Assembly: GCA_964534275.1 (NCBI GenBank) | Contig: CAZHQG010000004.1 | Coordinates: forward strand, 124,001-188,000 | Source: HRBIN30 sp964534275 | Lineage (GTDB): Bacteria > Desulfobacterota > Binatia > HRBIN30 | Length of the DNA: 64,000 nucleotides | Direction of reading: 5' to 3' | Shown: in pieces, positions 17,955-27,123 of the stretch | Numbering within the stretch: position 1 is the first letter of the stretch | Layout: the number at the start of each line of letters is the position of its first letter | The notes under the pieces: generated by a model | Told to the model about the DNA's origin: nothing | The model's database searches: none | Seen by the model: the letters and a program-made list of their open reading frames with translations, nothing else | Translations under genes and position numbers: made by a program

Positions 17955-19094
17955 ATGGACTTTTCGTTTACCGAAGAACAACGAGCGCTTTCAGACTTGG
18001 CTGACAAAATTCTGCGTGACCGAGCGACTCTCGAACGCCTAAAGGCTCTGGAGCAAAGCGAGGACGGTTACGATGCCGAGCTTTGGGCCGAGTTGGCCCG
18101 AGCGGGATTGTTGGGAGCGTGCCTTCCGGAGTCGTTGGGAGGGAGTGGCGGCGGCTTGGTGGAAGCATGTTTGATCCTGGAACAACAGGGAAGGCATGTG
18201 GTGTTGCTGCCGTTGCTTCCCACTTTGATTGGCGGCGCGATGCTCTTAGCTCGCTTTGGCAGCCAAGAGCTCCAGAAGAAATACATTCCTGCAGTGTGCT
18301 CTGGGGAAGCGATTCTTACCGCAGCCTTGTCCGAGCTTGGCACGGATGCCCGTGCTCCCATCACGATGGCGACACCGAACGGATCTGAGTGGCGACTGAA
18401 CGGAGTGAAGGTTGCGGTGCCGTGGGCGCATCGGGCTGGAGGGTTGGTTGTACCGGCGCGAACCGTGGATGGGCGAACGCTGGTTTTTCTTGTGCCAGCG
18501 GATCGCCGCGGACTCTCATGGGAGCGGCAGGAAACGACAAACTGGGAACCGCATTTCCGGGTAACTCTCGATAACGTGCCAGCGTCCGCAGAGGAATTGA
18601 TCGGCACACCCGACAGCGGCACCCAAGTGTTGAACTGGCTCGTCGACCGTTACATCGTCGGCTTGTGTGCGATCGCGGCAGGAGCCTGCGAGAGGGCGTT
18701 AAAAATTACGGCTGAATATGCGTCCAATCGGAAACAGTTCGACAAGCCAATTGCCATGTTCCAGGCGGTCGGGCAGCGGATGGCCGATTCGTACATTGAC
18801 AACGAAGCGGTTCACTTGACGATGTGGCAAGCCGCCAGCCGTCTAGCGGAAGAACTTCCCTCCGACAGAGAGGTCGCAACGGCAAAATACTGGGCCGCAG
18901 AAGGGGGTAGTCGCATCGGTCACGCCGCTCTGCACATCCATGGGGGGATTAGCATTGACGTGGATTATCCCATCCACCGTTACTTTCTTTGGCTCAAGCA
19001 AATCGAGTTTACACTCGGCGCAGCAACCCCCCATCTCGTTCGACTGGGTGCTTTGATCGCTGGTGGCGATGAACAGCAGCGTTTCTCCACTTGA
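17955..19094 (+). CDS. acyl-CoA dehydrogenase, beta-type subunit (FadE27/ChsE5-like)
   Basis: 379 residues. N-terminal MDFSFTEEQRALSDLADKIL is typical. The middle region is degenerate compared with canonical enzymes: the usual TEP.AGSD block is replaced by AALSELGTDARAP. Near the C-terminus the pattern GGISIDVDYPIHRYFL has Asp where other acyl-CoA dehydrogenases have the catalytic Glu. Both features match the non-catalytic or flavin-sharing subunit of heteromeric steroid-type dehydrogenases. ASNRKQFDKPIAMFQAVGQRMAD is the conserved FAD-contact helix. Its 3' end overlaps the next gene. Confidence 0.85.
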   Translation: MDFSFTEEQRALSDLADKILRDRATLERLKALEQSEDGYDAELWAELARAGLLGACLPESLGGSGGGLVEACLILEQQGRHVVLLPLLPTLIGGAMLLARFGSQELQKKYIPAVCSGEAILTAALSELGTDARAPITMATPNGSEWRLNGVKVAVPWAHRAGGLVVPARTVDGRTLVFLVPADRRGLSWERQETTNWEPHFRVTLDNVPASAEELIGTPDSGTQVLNWLVDRYIVGLCAIAAGACERALKITAEYASNRKQFDKPIAMFQAVGQRMADSYIDNEAVHLTMWQAASRLAEELPSDREVATAKYWAAEGGSRIGHAALHIHGGISIDVDYPIHRYFLWLKQIEFTLGAATPHLVRLGALIAGGDEQQRFST

Positions 19095-19689
19095 ACGAGC
19101 ACAAAGCCGTTCCCTCCGTCTGGCCACGGCGGCAGTGCTGGTCAGTGCTTGCGCATGTCTGGCAGCAGCCGGAGCCACGTGGGTTCTGGTTTGGCGTGCT
19201 TTGCACGTACAAACCGCTGAACCCGCACAAGAAACCGCGTTGCAGGTCCTGTGGCAGCTAGATGCCGAGTGGAACTCGGACCAAATGCTCGGTGTCCGCG
19301 CGGGGGCTGCTTCTGCCCTCCTCGAGCGCCGGGGTGCTGCAGAGATTGCAGACGTGCTGCAGTTTTTCGACCAGGTGGCGTACCTTGCGCAGCGTTTGAA
19401 CCTCGATCGCGAGCTTCTGGGATATCGATTTTACCGGCCAGCGACCTGCTACTGGAAGGCGAGCGAATTCCTTCGAAGTCGAGGCGGTGCGTCGGACCGA
19501 GATCGGTACCCGTATTTGCCAGCGCTCATCGAGGTTCTGCGTTCATTTTCACAGCGACGCTTCGGGGTGGACGGGAAGTCGGAGCCATCGACTGAAGAAG
19601 TACGTGACTTTTTGTTGTCCGAAGCTCGCGGCGGCAGTTGTGGCGAAGACGAGCCCGCGGAAGACTCCGCGCAAATGACGCCGCTTTGA
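19063..19689 (+). CDS. single-pass membrane protein, DUF4760-like
   Basis: About 206-208 residues, starting at GTG 19063 or ATG 19069, overlapping the preceding gene by 26-32 bases, which indicates translational coupling. One membrane segment (LATAAVLVSACACLAAAGATW) is followed by a helical domain with VLQFFDQVAYLAQRLNLDRELLGYRFYRPATCYWKA. That pattern resembles DUF4760-type proteins, which have a membrane helix plus a conserved 'FF..V..L' helix. Function unknown. The overlap ties it to the dehydrogenase pair. Confidence 0.6.
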   Translation: MAMNSSVSPLERAQSRSLRLATAAVLVSACACLAAAGATWVLVWRALHVQTAEPAQETALQVLWQLDAEWNSDQMLGVRAGAASALLERRGAAEIADVLQFFDQVAYLAQRLNLDRELLGYRFYRPATCYWKASEFLRSRGGASDRDRYPYLPALIEVLRSFSQRRFGVDGKSEPSTEEVRDFLLSEARGGSCGEDEPAEDSAQMTPL

Positions 19690-20305
19690 TTCCCTTCCGC
19701 AACTACGGCCTCGGTCGCTTTGTATTTGCCGTTCAGGAAGTTCTGCGACGGAAGTTCGGTATGGAGGAACCGCTCGCTGCGAATCACTATGAGGTTCGGA
19801 AAAAATTTGGTCGCCCTTTCTCGCCAGGCGTTGGAGGCGGCGGAACGATGGAAGAAGTCCTCACGGGACGCGGCTCGTTGGCTTCAGGTGCCGCGAACAG
19901 TGGGTCGCGCGCTGGATTTTCAGGACTGTAAACCGAGACGGAACGCCGGAGGTAAATACCATTGCAACAGGCACACAGCGTGTGGGGCTGGGCACTTTCG
20001 GACGAAGGAGCGTGACCGACCGTTTAGCGTTTCCCTGTTGCGAAGGATCGGAATTTCTGCAACACAAGAGCCCACGTTGGCTCCGATCGGTGCGAGCTTC
20101 CGGAGCCGAGGTTGCTTGCGCAAGGCGAAGCGACCAACCAGCTGATAGTCGACCTCATAGAAGTTGTTCCCCGATCGTCGAGGGTGTTTTCCAGACGATT
20201 TGAAACTCGTGGCAAAAGCCTCGTGAAGACAACGGATCCGTTGCTTCCCTCTTCGGGATCGCCCGGGGGCATTCGGCCTGGGTTGTAAAGTGAGAGGTGA
20301 ACAAA
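19690..20305. other. intergenic, no gene seen
   Basis: About 600 bases. Frames on both strands are short or of unlikely composition. No terminator with a T-tract is visible. A minus-strand stretch near 20.0-20.2 kb has a mixed composition that could be a decayed gene, but I cannot name it. Confidence 0.4.
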
Positions 20306-22342
20306 GTGCCAAGGAAACGCAAAAAGACGGAAGAACCGGCCGGCGCTAGCCCCGTTTCTGCAGATGCGAACGAGCTGCCGGCTGCATCGACAGACATGAC
20401 GAACGTTTTCCTCGATCTCGAGCAGAATCCGAGCGGAGCTGAGAGGGGTGAGGAGACCACGGCTCTTGGCTTTATCGATGACTCGGGTTTCTTGTCCGAC
20501 CTCTCGGAACTCGATCACGCGGGAGAACCTGAGCAAGAAACCGAGCCGCTCGTGGTGGCGGACGATCTTGAAGGGTCCGACGCAAGTCCGGAGACGGAGT
20601 CCGCAGAGGCAGACGAGGAAGCGTACGAGGAAGCATCTCTCGTCCCCAATGTACTTGCCACGGCCGAGGCGGAATTACCGCCAGAAGAAATCGTACGCCG
20701 AGCACAGGTACGCGAGGCGGCGCGGCGGTTAGGCATCCAGCAACTGTACCCCGAGCAAGATCGGGCCATTGCTGCAGCAATGCAGGGTCGCGACGTGCTC
20801 GTGGTATTGCCGACGGGGTTTGGAAAATCCGCCTGCTACCAGATTCCATCGATGATCTTGCCGAAGCCTGTCGTGCTCATTTCCCCATTGCTCGCGCTTT
20901 TGCGCGACCAGCACGAGAAACTTTTAGCGCGCAAGATCCCGGTGGAGCGCATTGACGGTACGGTGCGCGGCCGGGCGCGCAAGGAAGCGCTCGACCGGAT
21001 TGCTGCCGGCGGCTCGTTGCTCGTGATGACCACGCCGGAAACGCTTGGCAGCGAGGAGCTGGGCGAGGTGCTGCTGCGATGCGGTATTTCGCTCGCGGCC
21101 GTGGATGAAGCCCACTGCATTTCGGAGTGGGGGCATGATTTTCGCCCGGCGTACATGCGGATCGGCGAGCGCCTGCACCAGCTTGGCAAGCCACCGGTGC
21201 TGGCCCTCACTGCGACAGCCACGCAAGCAGTACGCGATGACATCATCCGGTACTTGGGCATGCGCAATCCGGACATCGTGGCCTCTTCCCCGCACCGAGC
21301 GAACTTGGCGTTCGAGGTAGTGCATGCAACCGGCAACGAGCGCTTGCGTGCGCTCGTGAGGTTCATCAAACGATTGCGCCGGCCCGGAATTGTGTACTGT
21401 GCCACCACGAAGGAAGTAGACCGACTACACGGTGCGCTCGAGCGTATGCGCGTGCCCGTGCACAAGTACCACGGCCGCATGACGGCGAAGGATCGCAACC
21501 GCGAGCAGGAGTTGTTCATGCGTCGCGGGCGGCGCACGATCATGGTAGCTACGAGTGCATTCGGTCTCGGGATCGACAAGCCTGACATTCGCTACATCAT
21601 TCACTTTCAGGCGCCTGCTTCCTTGGAGCAGTACGTACAAGAGGCGGGGCGCGCAGGTCGCGACGGCAGACGGGCCAACTGCATCTTGCTGTTCGATCCA
21701 AAGGATCGCGAGGTGCACGAAACTCTGCAGCAGGCCAGCCGTATTCGTCCGGACCAGCTCTACCGGATCAGCACTGCGCTTGCAGCGTACGCAGCCGAAG
21801 GGCGCGAACCGGACATGGAAGCCCTCACCTTGGCTGCTCAACTCAACGAGCGGCAGACGAAAGCGCTGCTCGTGGTTCTGGAAGAAGCTGGGCTAGTACG
21901 ACTGGACGAAGAACGCATTCGCATTGTTGTTCCGGCGGACGAGTTCGAAGAACAGGCAAGGGCGCTTGCCGGCCGTTTTGTGACGTTGCGGACGCAAGAC
22001 GTGCGCCGGTTGGACCGGATTGCGGAATACGCATACTCCAAAGAGTGCCGCGCCGTATTTCTGCGCCGGTACTTTGGCGAGGAGGACGGTACGCCATGCG
22101 GTCTCTGTGACATTTGTCGCGGTGCTGCTGAGCGGCCAGTGACGTTTTACCAACCCATTGCACGGCCGGAGCGGCCAAAGAAGAAGAAAAAGAAAAACAA
22201 GCGGAAGAGACGCAAAGCAAAGCAAGCTCCCGCTCCTATTGCTTCACCGCCTCAACCCTTACCAGAGGCTCTTACGGCAGAACCGCTTCCGGACTTGGGG
22301 AGCGAACCGGCTCCGTTACCTCTGGGGCCAGACGAAGCGTGA
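20306..22342 (+). CDS. recQ: RecQ-family ATP-dependent DNA helicase with acidic N-terminal extension
   Basis: About 678 residues. GTG 20306 has GAGAGGTG six bases upstream; GTG 20297 is possible. Helicase motifs: Walker A LPTGFGKSACYQIP, DEAH box VDEAHCISEWGHDFRP, motif III ALTATAT, motif VI QEAGRAGRDG. The RecQ zinc domain is present (C-RAVFLRRYFGEEDGTPCGLCDIC). Unlike E. coli RecQ there is no HRDC domain. Instead there is a ~130-residue acidic, probably disordered N-terminus and a lysine-rich tail (KKKKKKNKRKRRKAKQ) followed by a proline-rich end. Unwinds DNA in repair and recombination. Confidence 0.9.
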   Translation: MPRKRKKTEEPAGASPVSADANELPAASTDMTNVFLDLEQNPSGAERGEETTALGFIDDSGFLSDLSELDHAGEPEQETEPLVVADDLEGSDASPETESAEADEEAYEEASLVPNVLATAEAELPPEEIVRRAQVREAARRLGIQQLYPEQDRAIAAAMQGRDVLVVLPTGFGKSACYQIPSMILPKPVVLISPLLALLRDQHEKLLARKIPVERIDGTVRGRARKEALDRIAAGGSLLVMTTPETLGSEELGEVLLRCGISLAAVDEAHCISEWGHDFRPAYMRIGERLHQLGKPPVLALTATATQAVRDDIIRYLGMRNPDIVASSPHRANLAFEVVHATGNERLRALVRFIKRLRRPGIVYCATTKEVDRLHGALERMRVPVHKYHGRMTAKDRNREQELFMRRGRRTIMVATSAFGLGIDKPDIRYIIHFQAPASLEQYVQEAGRAGRDGRRANCILLFDPKDREVHETLQQASRIRPDQLYRISTALAAYAAEGREPDMEALTLAAQLNERQTKALLVVLEEAGLVRLDEERIRIVVPADEFEEQARALAGRFVTLRTQDVRRLDRIAEYAYSKECRAVFLRRYFGEEDGTPCGLCDICRGAAERPVTFYQPIARPERPKKKKKKNKRKRRKAKQAPAPIASPPQPLPEALTAEPLPDLGSEPAPLPLGPDEA

Positions 22343-22514
22343 CCCGCGCCCTCGTGTCCTTTGCGGAGCCCGTCGCGGGACGGGTTGAGCCCGCATCTGC
22401 GCCCAGCGAGCTATTGCGTGTTGCTCGCCGTGTGGCTCCGAGGAAAGGAAACGGCCACGGAACCGCTGCGTATTCGGTTCGAGGCGTGAGCCCCGCACAC
22501 AAGCGCTCGTGCTC

Positions 22515-22871
22515 TTAACTTTCCTTCACTAACTCGAGAACCTTTTCCGGCGGCCGGCCAATCACTGCCTTTTGCCCGCGGATCACAATTGGCCGCTCCA
22601 GCAAAATTGGGTACCGAGCAATGGCGCTCAGGATCTCCGCTTCGGAGCTGTCCTTCGAGAGCCCAGCTTGAGCATACTCCTTCTCTTTCTTGCGTACCCA
22701 CTGGGAGGCGGGCAATCCGAGCTTTTGTCTGAGCTTTTTGAGCTCGTCGAGACTGAGAGGGTGCTTGAGGTACTCGACAATCTCGAGCGGCACTCCGCGT
22801 TCTTGCAAGAGCTTCAAGGCCTCCCGACTCTTTGCACAGCGTGGATTGTGAAGGATGACGAGCTTCTGCAT
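22515..22871 (-). CDS. arsC: ArsC-family arsenate reductase-like protein
   Basis: About 118 residues; the start at 22871 gives the family's usual beginning (MQKLVILHNPRCAKSR). The catalytic cysteine is in HNPRCAKSR. ILLERPIVIRGQKAVIGRPPEKV carries the arginines that bind arsenate in glutaredoxin-linked ArsC. EYLKHPLSLDELKKL is also typical. No arsR or arsenic pump gene is nearby, so a role in arsenate reduction is likely but not shown; YfgD/Spx-like relatives share the fold. Confidence 0.8.
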   Translation of the reverse strand: MQKLVILHNPRCAKSREALKLLQERGVPLEIVEYLKHPLSLDELKKLRQKLGLPASQWVRKKEKEYAQAGLSKDSSEAEILSAIARYPILLERPIVIRGQKAVIGRPPEKVLELVKES

Positions 22872-23035
22872 GCGGCGCATCTTACAGCCGAAACTGAGCC
22901 GATGTCGAGGGAGACCAACATCGACCCGCCGTTGGTCCTAATCCGAAATTGCTTTCTCTCGGTGGGCAGAGCGTACGCCCACCAAATGCGATTCCACGAT
23001 CGGAGCACGAGCCAATGCAAGCCTCTCCGTACTGC

Positions 23036-23437
23036 TCAAACGACCCGCCGCCGGCGGCCTCGCCGCCGAGCTGGCAAAGGATCTGGCCGAGGTGGCTGTG
23101 CCGCGCTCCATCGGCGGAGCTTCGAGCGGATTGTTTCCGGGTCTAGCCGTAGAACGTCGCACACGTACTGGAAGGAAAACGTGCCGTCGGTACGCGGGCC
23201 TGGTTCGGGTTCCATGAGCCACTGCTCGGCTTCGCGAAACAAACGTTGGCGGGCTCGGTCGCGCGCGCTGTAGTTGCGCTGGTAGCAGCGGATGGCGTCG
23301 GCCAGAAGCGCGGCCAGCAAATGGCACTCGCCCGAACGTAAGGGACGGTCAGCAGCGAGGTCGCGATAGTACTGAGTCGGTAAAAGGACGTCTTCCCCGA
23401 AGAGTTCCTCGAAGATCCAACGATCGGCTGCGCTCAT
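23036..23437 (-). CDS. conserved hypothetical protein, DNA-binding-like C-terminus
   Basis: 133 residues; the start at 23437 is preceded by GGAAGAGG and AGGGG. The central part reads ECHLLAALLADAIRCYQRNY, then RLFREAEQWL. The end reads FSFQYVCDVLRLDPETIRSKLRRW, which resembles a helix-turn-helix ('..VCDxLGIDPxxIRxxLRRW'), followed by a strongly basic tail (RRRGRRRR). I recall similar proteins in deltaproteobacterial genomes without a known role. A regulator is possible. Confidence 0.65.
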   Translation of the reverse strand: MSAADRWIFEELFGEDVLLPTQYYRDLAADRPLRSGECHLLAALLADAIRCYQRNYSARDRARQRLFREAEQWLMEPEPGPRTDGTFSFQYVCDVLRLDPETIRSKLRRWSAAQPPRPDPLPARRRGRRRRVV

Positions 23438-23668
23438 AGCCCCTGTGCCTCTTCCTGGTGGTTCGTTGGGGAGGCGCAGTTGCAATCCTTGAACCAAGCT
23501 GTGTCGGGCGACTCTGTCGTTATGGAAAGGCAAGGTTTGCCAGGGCGTTTCTTACCGCTGGTATTCTCTCCGAGAGAAAATTGTTGCGATTGTGCAACCG
23601 ATGACTATGCACGCGCCGCGGATTCTGGTAGGGAAGCAGCGCACAAACGGGTCAGAAGGAGGCCGGAC

Positions 23669-23977
23669 ATGGCGGAGAAGGGGACCAATGATCGGATCAC
23701 GCAGCTTGTGCGAGAGGTCGAGAGCGTCGCGAAGCAGCTCCGTACGGAAATCCGCAAGCGTGTGCAGGAAACTGGAATCTTGAAGCGCTTGGAGCAAACG
23801 GCCAACCAATTGCGCAAACAAGCAGCGACGGTGGCGGCTCAAGTGGAGAAGTACGCCCGCGAGGTGCGGCAGGAGCTGGAGCGCGGGAAAAAGGGTAAAG
23901 GGGCCGCCGGGGCAAAGGCAAAAGCTGCGTCCCGCCCGAAGAAGGCGCAAAAGAAAGCAGCCTCTACCTCCATGTAG
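23669..23977 (+). CDS. small coiled-coil protein with histone-H1-like tail
   Basis: 102 residues. AAGGAGG lies six bases before the start. Residues 5-75 are a continuous amphipathic helix (TQLVREVESVAKQLRTEIRK, ILKRLEQTANQLRKQA). The last 30 are Lys/Ala-rich (GAKAKAASRPKKAQKKAAS) as in bacterial histone-H1-like or phasin-type proteins. Candidates are a nucleoid-associated protein or a polyhydroxyalkanoate granule protein. No PHA genes are in the window. Confidence 0.65.
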   Translation: MAEKGTNDRITQLVREVESVAKQLRTEIRKRVQETGILKRLEQTANQLRKQAATVAAQVEKYAREVRQELERGKKGKGAAGAKAKAASRPKKAQKKAASTSM

Positions 23978-24123
23978 CGACGGCCCCCGGGGCCTGCTCG
24001 CTAGATCGAGGCTGCGTGGAGGTCAGCGGGCATAAGAGGCGCAATGGTCACGGGGCCGGGTATCGTGTGCCCGAGCACGCGTAACGACTCCTCCGGCGGA
24101 CGGCTTCGACACTGACTTCGGTC

Positions 24124-25098
24124 TTATTTCTTTTCCGGAGTCGGCGCGTTACTCGCGGGAGGATTGGCAACCAGGATTTCGATCCGCGCTTTTTGGCGCA
24201 GTTCTTCGACCAGTGCCTCCTCGGCTTCTTCCCGGCGATCTTCTTCGAGTAGGGAGCGGATTTCGTCCGATACTTCTTCGAGCGAAGCCCGGCCAGCAGG
24301 GCGGCGCGCGGTGACCTTAATGATGTGAAACCCGTAAGGACTTTCGACAATATCGCTCACTTGGCCGACTTCGAGTTGAAATGCAGCTTGTGCGACCGGC
24401 GTGGGCCGCTCCGGAAAAAAGTCGAGGTCGCCCCCTTTGGCAGCGGTGTAAGGATCTTGTGAGTACCGCTTTGCCAGCTCGCTAAAGTCCTCGCCCTTCA
24501 TCACCCGTTCACGGAGTTCTTCTGCGCGCTTGCGCGCGGATTCGCGGTCGTTTCCCTGCACGCGGATGAGAATGTGGCTTGCTCGCACCATTGGGGGGCG
24601 CTCGAAACGTTCCGCGTGCTCTTCGTAGTATTGCCGAACCTGCGCCGGCGAAATTTCTACTTTGATGCGCTTGTCGAGAAACTTCTCGATAAGCAAGCTG
24701 CGCCGGATCTCTTCCCGTGCCCGGTTCGGGTCCGTCTTGCGGAGCCACTCCACCAACGGGTGATCCTTGCCAAAAGCCTGGATCTCCTGAAGTTCCTGAT
24801 CGATCTCTTTTTCGCTCACAGCCACACCTTGGCTCTTCGCGGCTTGAAGCAGGAGTTCAGCGGTGATGAGCTGTTCGAGTGCGCTGTTCCATACCGTGCT
24901 GTCGACCCTGGTTTGGCCTTGTTCGGCAATTTCCTGCGCGACCTTTTTGACTTCTTCCAACGGAATTGGCCGGCCGTTCACCCGTGCGGCGGCCTGGCCA
25001 CCCGATGAAGCAGACGCCTTTTGAGCCAACGCCACACGGGAGGTCGCGAAGGTGAACACCCCGAAGGCAGCGAGCGCGCTGAGCAAGAACCGACGCAT
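24124..25098 (-). CDS. periplasmic peptidyl-prolyl isomerase, SurA/PpiC (parvulin) type
   Basis: 324 residues from the start at 25098 (GAGGAG upstream). A signal peptide (RRFLLSALAAFGVFTFATSRVALA) is followed by a SurA-like N-terminal chaperone region (ARVNGRPIPLEEVKKVAQE, NSALEQLITAELLLQAAKSQGVAVSEKEID). The parvulin domain starts at about residue 180 (VRASHILIRV, GEDFSELAKRYSQDPYTAAKGGDLDFFPE, PYGFHIIKV). Expected role: folding of outer-membrane proteins. Divergent from rimO. Confidence 0.88.
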   Translation of the reverse strand: MRRFLLSALAAFGVFTFATSRVALAQKASASSGGQAAARVNGRPIPLEEVKKVAQEIAEQGQTRVDSTVWNSALEQLITAELLLQAAKSQGVAVSEKEIDQELQEIQAFGKDHPLVEWLRKTDPNRAREEIRRSLLIEKFLDKRIKVEISPAQVRQYYEEHAERFERPPMVRASHILIRVQGNDRESARKRAEELRERVMKGEDFSELAKRYSQDPYTAAKGGDLDFFPERPTPVAQAAFQLEVGQVSDIVESPYGFHIIKVTARRPAGRASLEEVSDEIRSLLEEDRREEAEEALVEELRQKARIEILVANPPASNAPTPEKK

Positions 25099-25254
25099 CA
25101 GAAACCGTCTCCTCAAATAAGTAAACATAGCCCTGCTAGCAGCTCGCCGATGCGAGCGAAACCACGCTGCCCTAGGAGTCGCTCGCAAGCCGCCGATATG
25201 TCGAGGAATGGTTGCGGTCAGGAAGGGCCTCGCCTATACGAACCCGTTCGCACG

Positions 25255-26607
25255 ATGCCAAAGGTGTACCTAGAGAGTTTGGGCTGCCCAAAGAACCGAG
25301 TGGACAGCGAAATCATGCTTGGCTTGGCCGTGCAACAGGGGGCGGAAATCGTTTCCGAGCCCGACAGTGCCGATGTCGTGGTGGTCAATACTTGCGGCTT
25401 TATCGATGCCGCGAAACGCGAGTCTATCGATACAATCCTCGAATTGGCGCAGTGGAAGGCCGGTGCGGCCCACCGCCGCCTGATCGTGACTGGATGTTTG
25501 GTGCAGCGCTACGGCGACGAGCTCGCCCAGGCCCTGCCAGAGGTCGACGCGTTTCTCGGAACAGGCGACTTCCAGCGGCTGCCGGAGTTATTGGCAGCCA
25601 CCAGTTATCCGCGCTCTGCTGCTTACCGCGGGGCTGCTCACGTCTTGCCTGACGTCAAGCTGCCGCGAGTGCGGACGGGCGAGTTTTTCAGCGCGTACCT
25701 GAAAGTGTCCGAAGGTTGCGACCACCGTTGCAGCTTTTGCATTATTCCGAAAATCCGCGGACGCCACGAAAGCCGCTCCTTGGACTCGGTTTTGGCGGAG
25801 GCAGAGCAGCTAGTTCAAGACGGTGTCGTGGAAATCAACCTAGTGGCGCAGGACCTGACCGCGTACGGACGCGACCGGCGCGATGGTACCACGCTGGCGC
25901 GACTCCTGCGCGAGCTTGCGCGGATCCGAGAACTCAAGTGGATTCGGTTGCTGTACAACTATCCTCGCTACGTAACCGACGACCTCCTCCATGTCATCGC
26001 CGAGGAGGAAAAGGTCTGCTCGTACATAGACATGCCCTTGCAACACGCGAGCACGCGGATCTTGCGGGCCATGCGGCGCGAGCGGGATGGCGAACAGTTG
26101 CGCTTGCTCCTGGCGCGGATTCGCGCCCTCGTGCCCGGGGTGGCCATCCGAACGTCTTTTATTGTTGGTTTCCCAGGGGAAACGGAGGAGGATTTCCGTA
26201 CGTTGTTGGACTTCGTGCGGGAACAACGCTTCGAACGCGTCGGCGTGTTTACGTACTCGCGCGAAGAGGGCACGCCGGCAGCGGAGTTGCCCCATCAAGT
26301 GCCGGCCACGGTCAAGCGGCGGCGGTACCGGGAACTCATGCGCGTGCAAGCGGAAATCGCCGCAGAACACCAGCGGAGCCAAGTGGGCAAAACTTTACCG
26401 GTTCTGGTGTGCGGCCAAGACCACCGTGGCCGGTGGTTCGGGCGAACCGAGACACAGGCCCCTGAGATCGACGGGGTGGTGTATCTGACAGAACCTGCGC
26501 CGGTAGGGCAAGTGATCCCAGTACGCATCGTTGGTGCATCGACGTACGACTTACGTGGCACCCCTTTGCTGGATGTCTCGGTTGACACGAAGCCGCTTGG
26601 CATTTAA
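25255..26607 (+). CDS. rimO: ribosomal protein S12 methylthiotransferase
   Basis: 450 residues; ATG 25255 gives the family's start (MPKVYLESLGCPKNRVDSE), although no strong ribosome-binding site precedes it. Radical-SAM enzyme that methylthiolates Asp89 of S12. MTTase-domain cysteines are in SLGCPKN, VVNTCGFID and VTGCLVQRY. The radical-SAM cluster is CDHRCSFC. A TRAM domain closes the protein (VGKTLPVLV to RGTPLLDVSV). SAM and auxiliary-cluster motifs are intact. The DksA-like gene begins 26 bases downstream. Confidence 0.95.
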   Translation: MPKVYLESLGCPKNRVDSEIMLGLAVQQGAEIVSEPDSADVVVVNTCGFIDAAKRESIDTILELAQWKAGAAHRRLIVTGCLVQRYGDELAQALPEVDAFLGTGDFQRLPELLAATSYPRSAAYRGAAHVLPDVKLPRVRTGEFFSAYLKVSEGCDHRCSFCIIPKIRGRHESRSLDSVLAEAEQLVQDGVVEINLVAQDLTAYGRDRRDGTTLARLLRELARIRELKWIRLLYNYPRYVTDDLLHVIAEEEKVCSYIDMPLQHASTRILRAMRRERDGEQLRLLLARIRALVPGVAIRTSFIVGFPGETEEDFRTLLDFVREQRFERVGVFTYSREEGTPAAELPHQVPATVKRRRYRELMRVQAEIAAEHQRSQVGKTLPVLVCGQDHRGRWFGRTETQAPEIDGVVYLTEPAPVGQVIPVRIVGASTYDLRGTPLLDVSVDTKPLGI

Positions 26608-26633
26608 CTTGCGTCGCCCTTTTCGAGGTCCCC

Positions 26634-27056
26634 ATGAGAAAAAGTTTCCTCAAACAGATGCAAGCAAAGCTCTTGGAAATGCGTCGCCAGCTCTTGCGCG
26701 AAATCGACAAGGATCGGCAACTAGGCCGTGAGGTCAGCAAGGAAGGCGGCATGGATAGCTACGATTTAGCGAGCGAAGAGCGAGACAGAGAAATTTCCTT
26801 TTTGCTCACGGATCGTGATCGGGAAAAATTGCAAGCCATTCAGGACGCTCTCGACCGAATCGAAGAAGGCACGTACGGAATTTGCGAGAGCTGTGAAGCT
26901 GAAATTGCTGAGGGCCGCTTGATGGCGCTGCCCTTCACCCGCCTGTGCGTTTCGTGCCAGGCGCAAGAAGAAAAGCAGGCAAAGTTGCAGCGGCGCTACG
27001 ACGACGATCGGGCGTACCGACACCTCAGTGCGACAGACATCGAGGAAGAAAACTAG
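26634..27056 (+). CDS. DksA/TraR C4-type zinc finger protein
   Basis: 140 residues. GAGG lies before the start. A coiled coil (MRKSFLKQMQAKLLEMRRQL) is followed by MDSYDLASEERDREISF and the zinc finger CESC-x17-CVSC with the GTYGICESC signature. Proteins of this family bind in the secondary channel of RNA polymerase. Whether it has true DksA function (Asp-rich coiled-coil tip) or is one of the short regulators is uncertain. Same strand as rimO. Confidence 0.88.
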   Translation: MRKSFLKQMQAKLLEMRRQLLREIDKDRQLGREVSKEGGMDSYDLASEERDREISFLLTDRDREKLQAIQDALDRIEEGTYGICESCEAEIAEGRLMALPFTRLCVSCQAQEEKQAKLQRRYDDDRAYRHLSATDIEEEN

Positions 27057-27123
27057 CCTCCGAGGTCCCCGGGTACGGGCGATGGTTTAGCAAGGCCGGT
27101 CGTCGCGGATGCACTGAGGCCCC

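Noticed and set aside
22369..22384. CCCGTC-GCGG-GACGGG hairpin after the recQ-type gene as a terminator
   Set aside because: No T-tract follows it, so I cannot call an intrinsic terminator.
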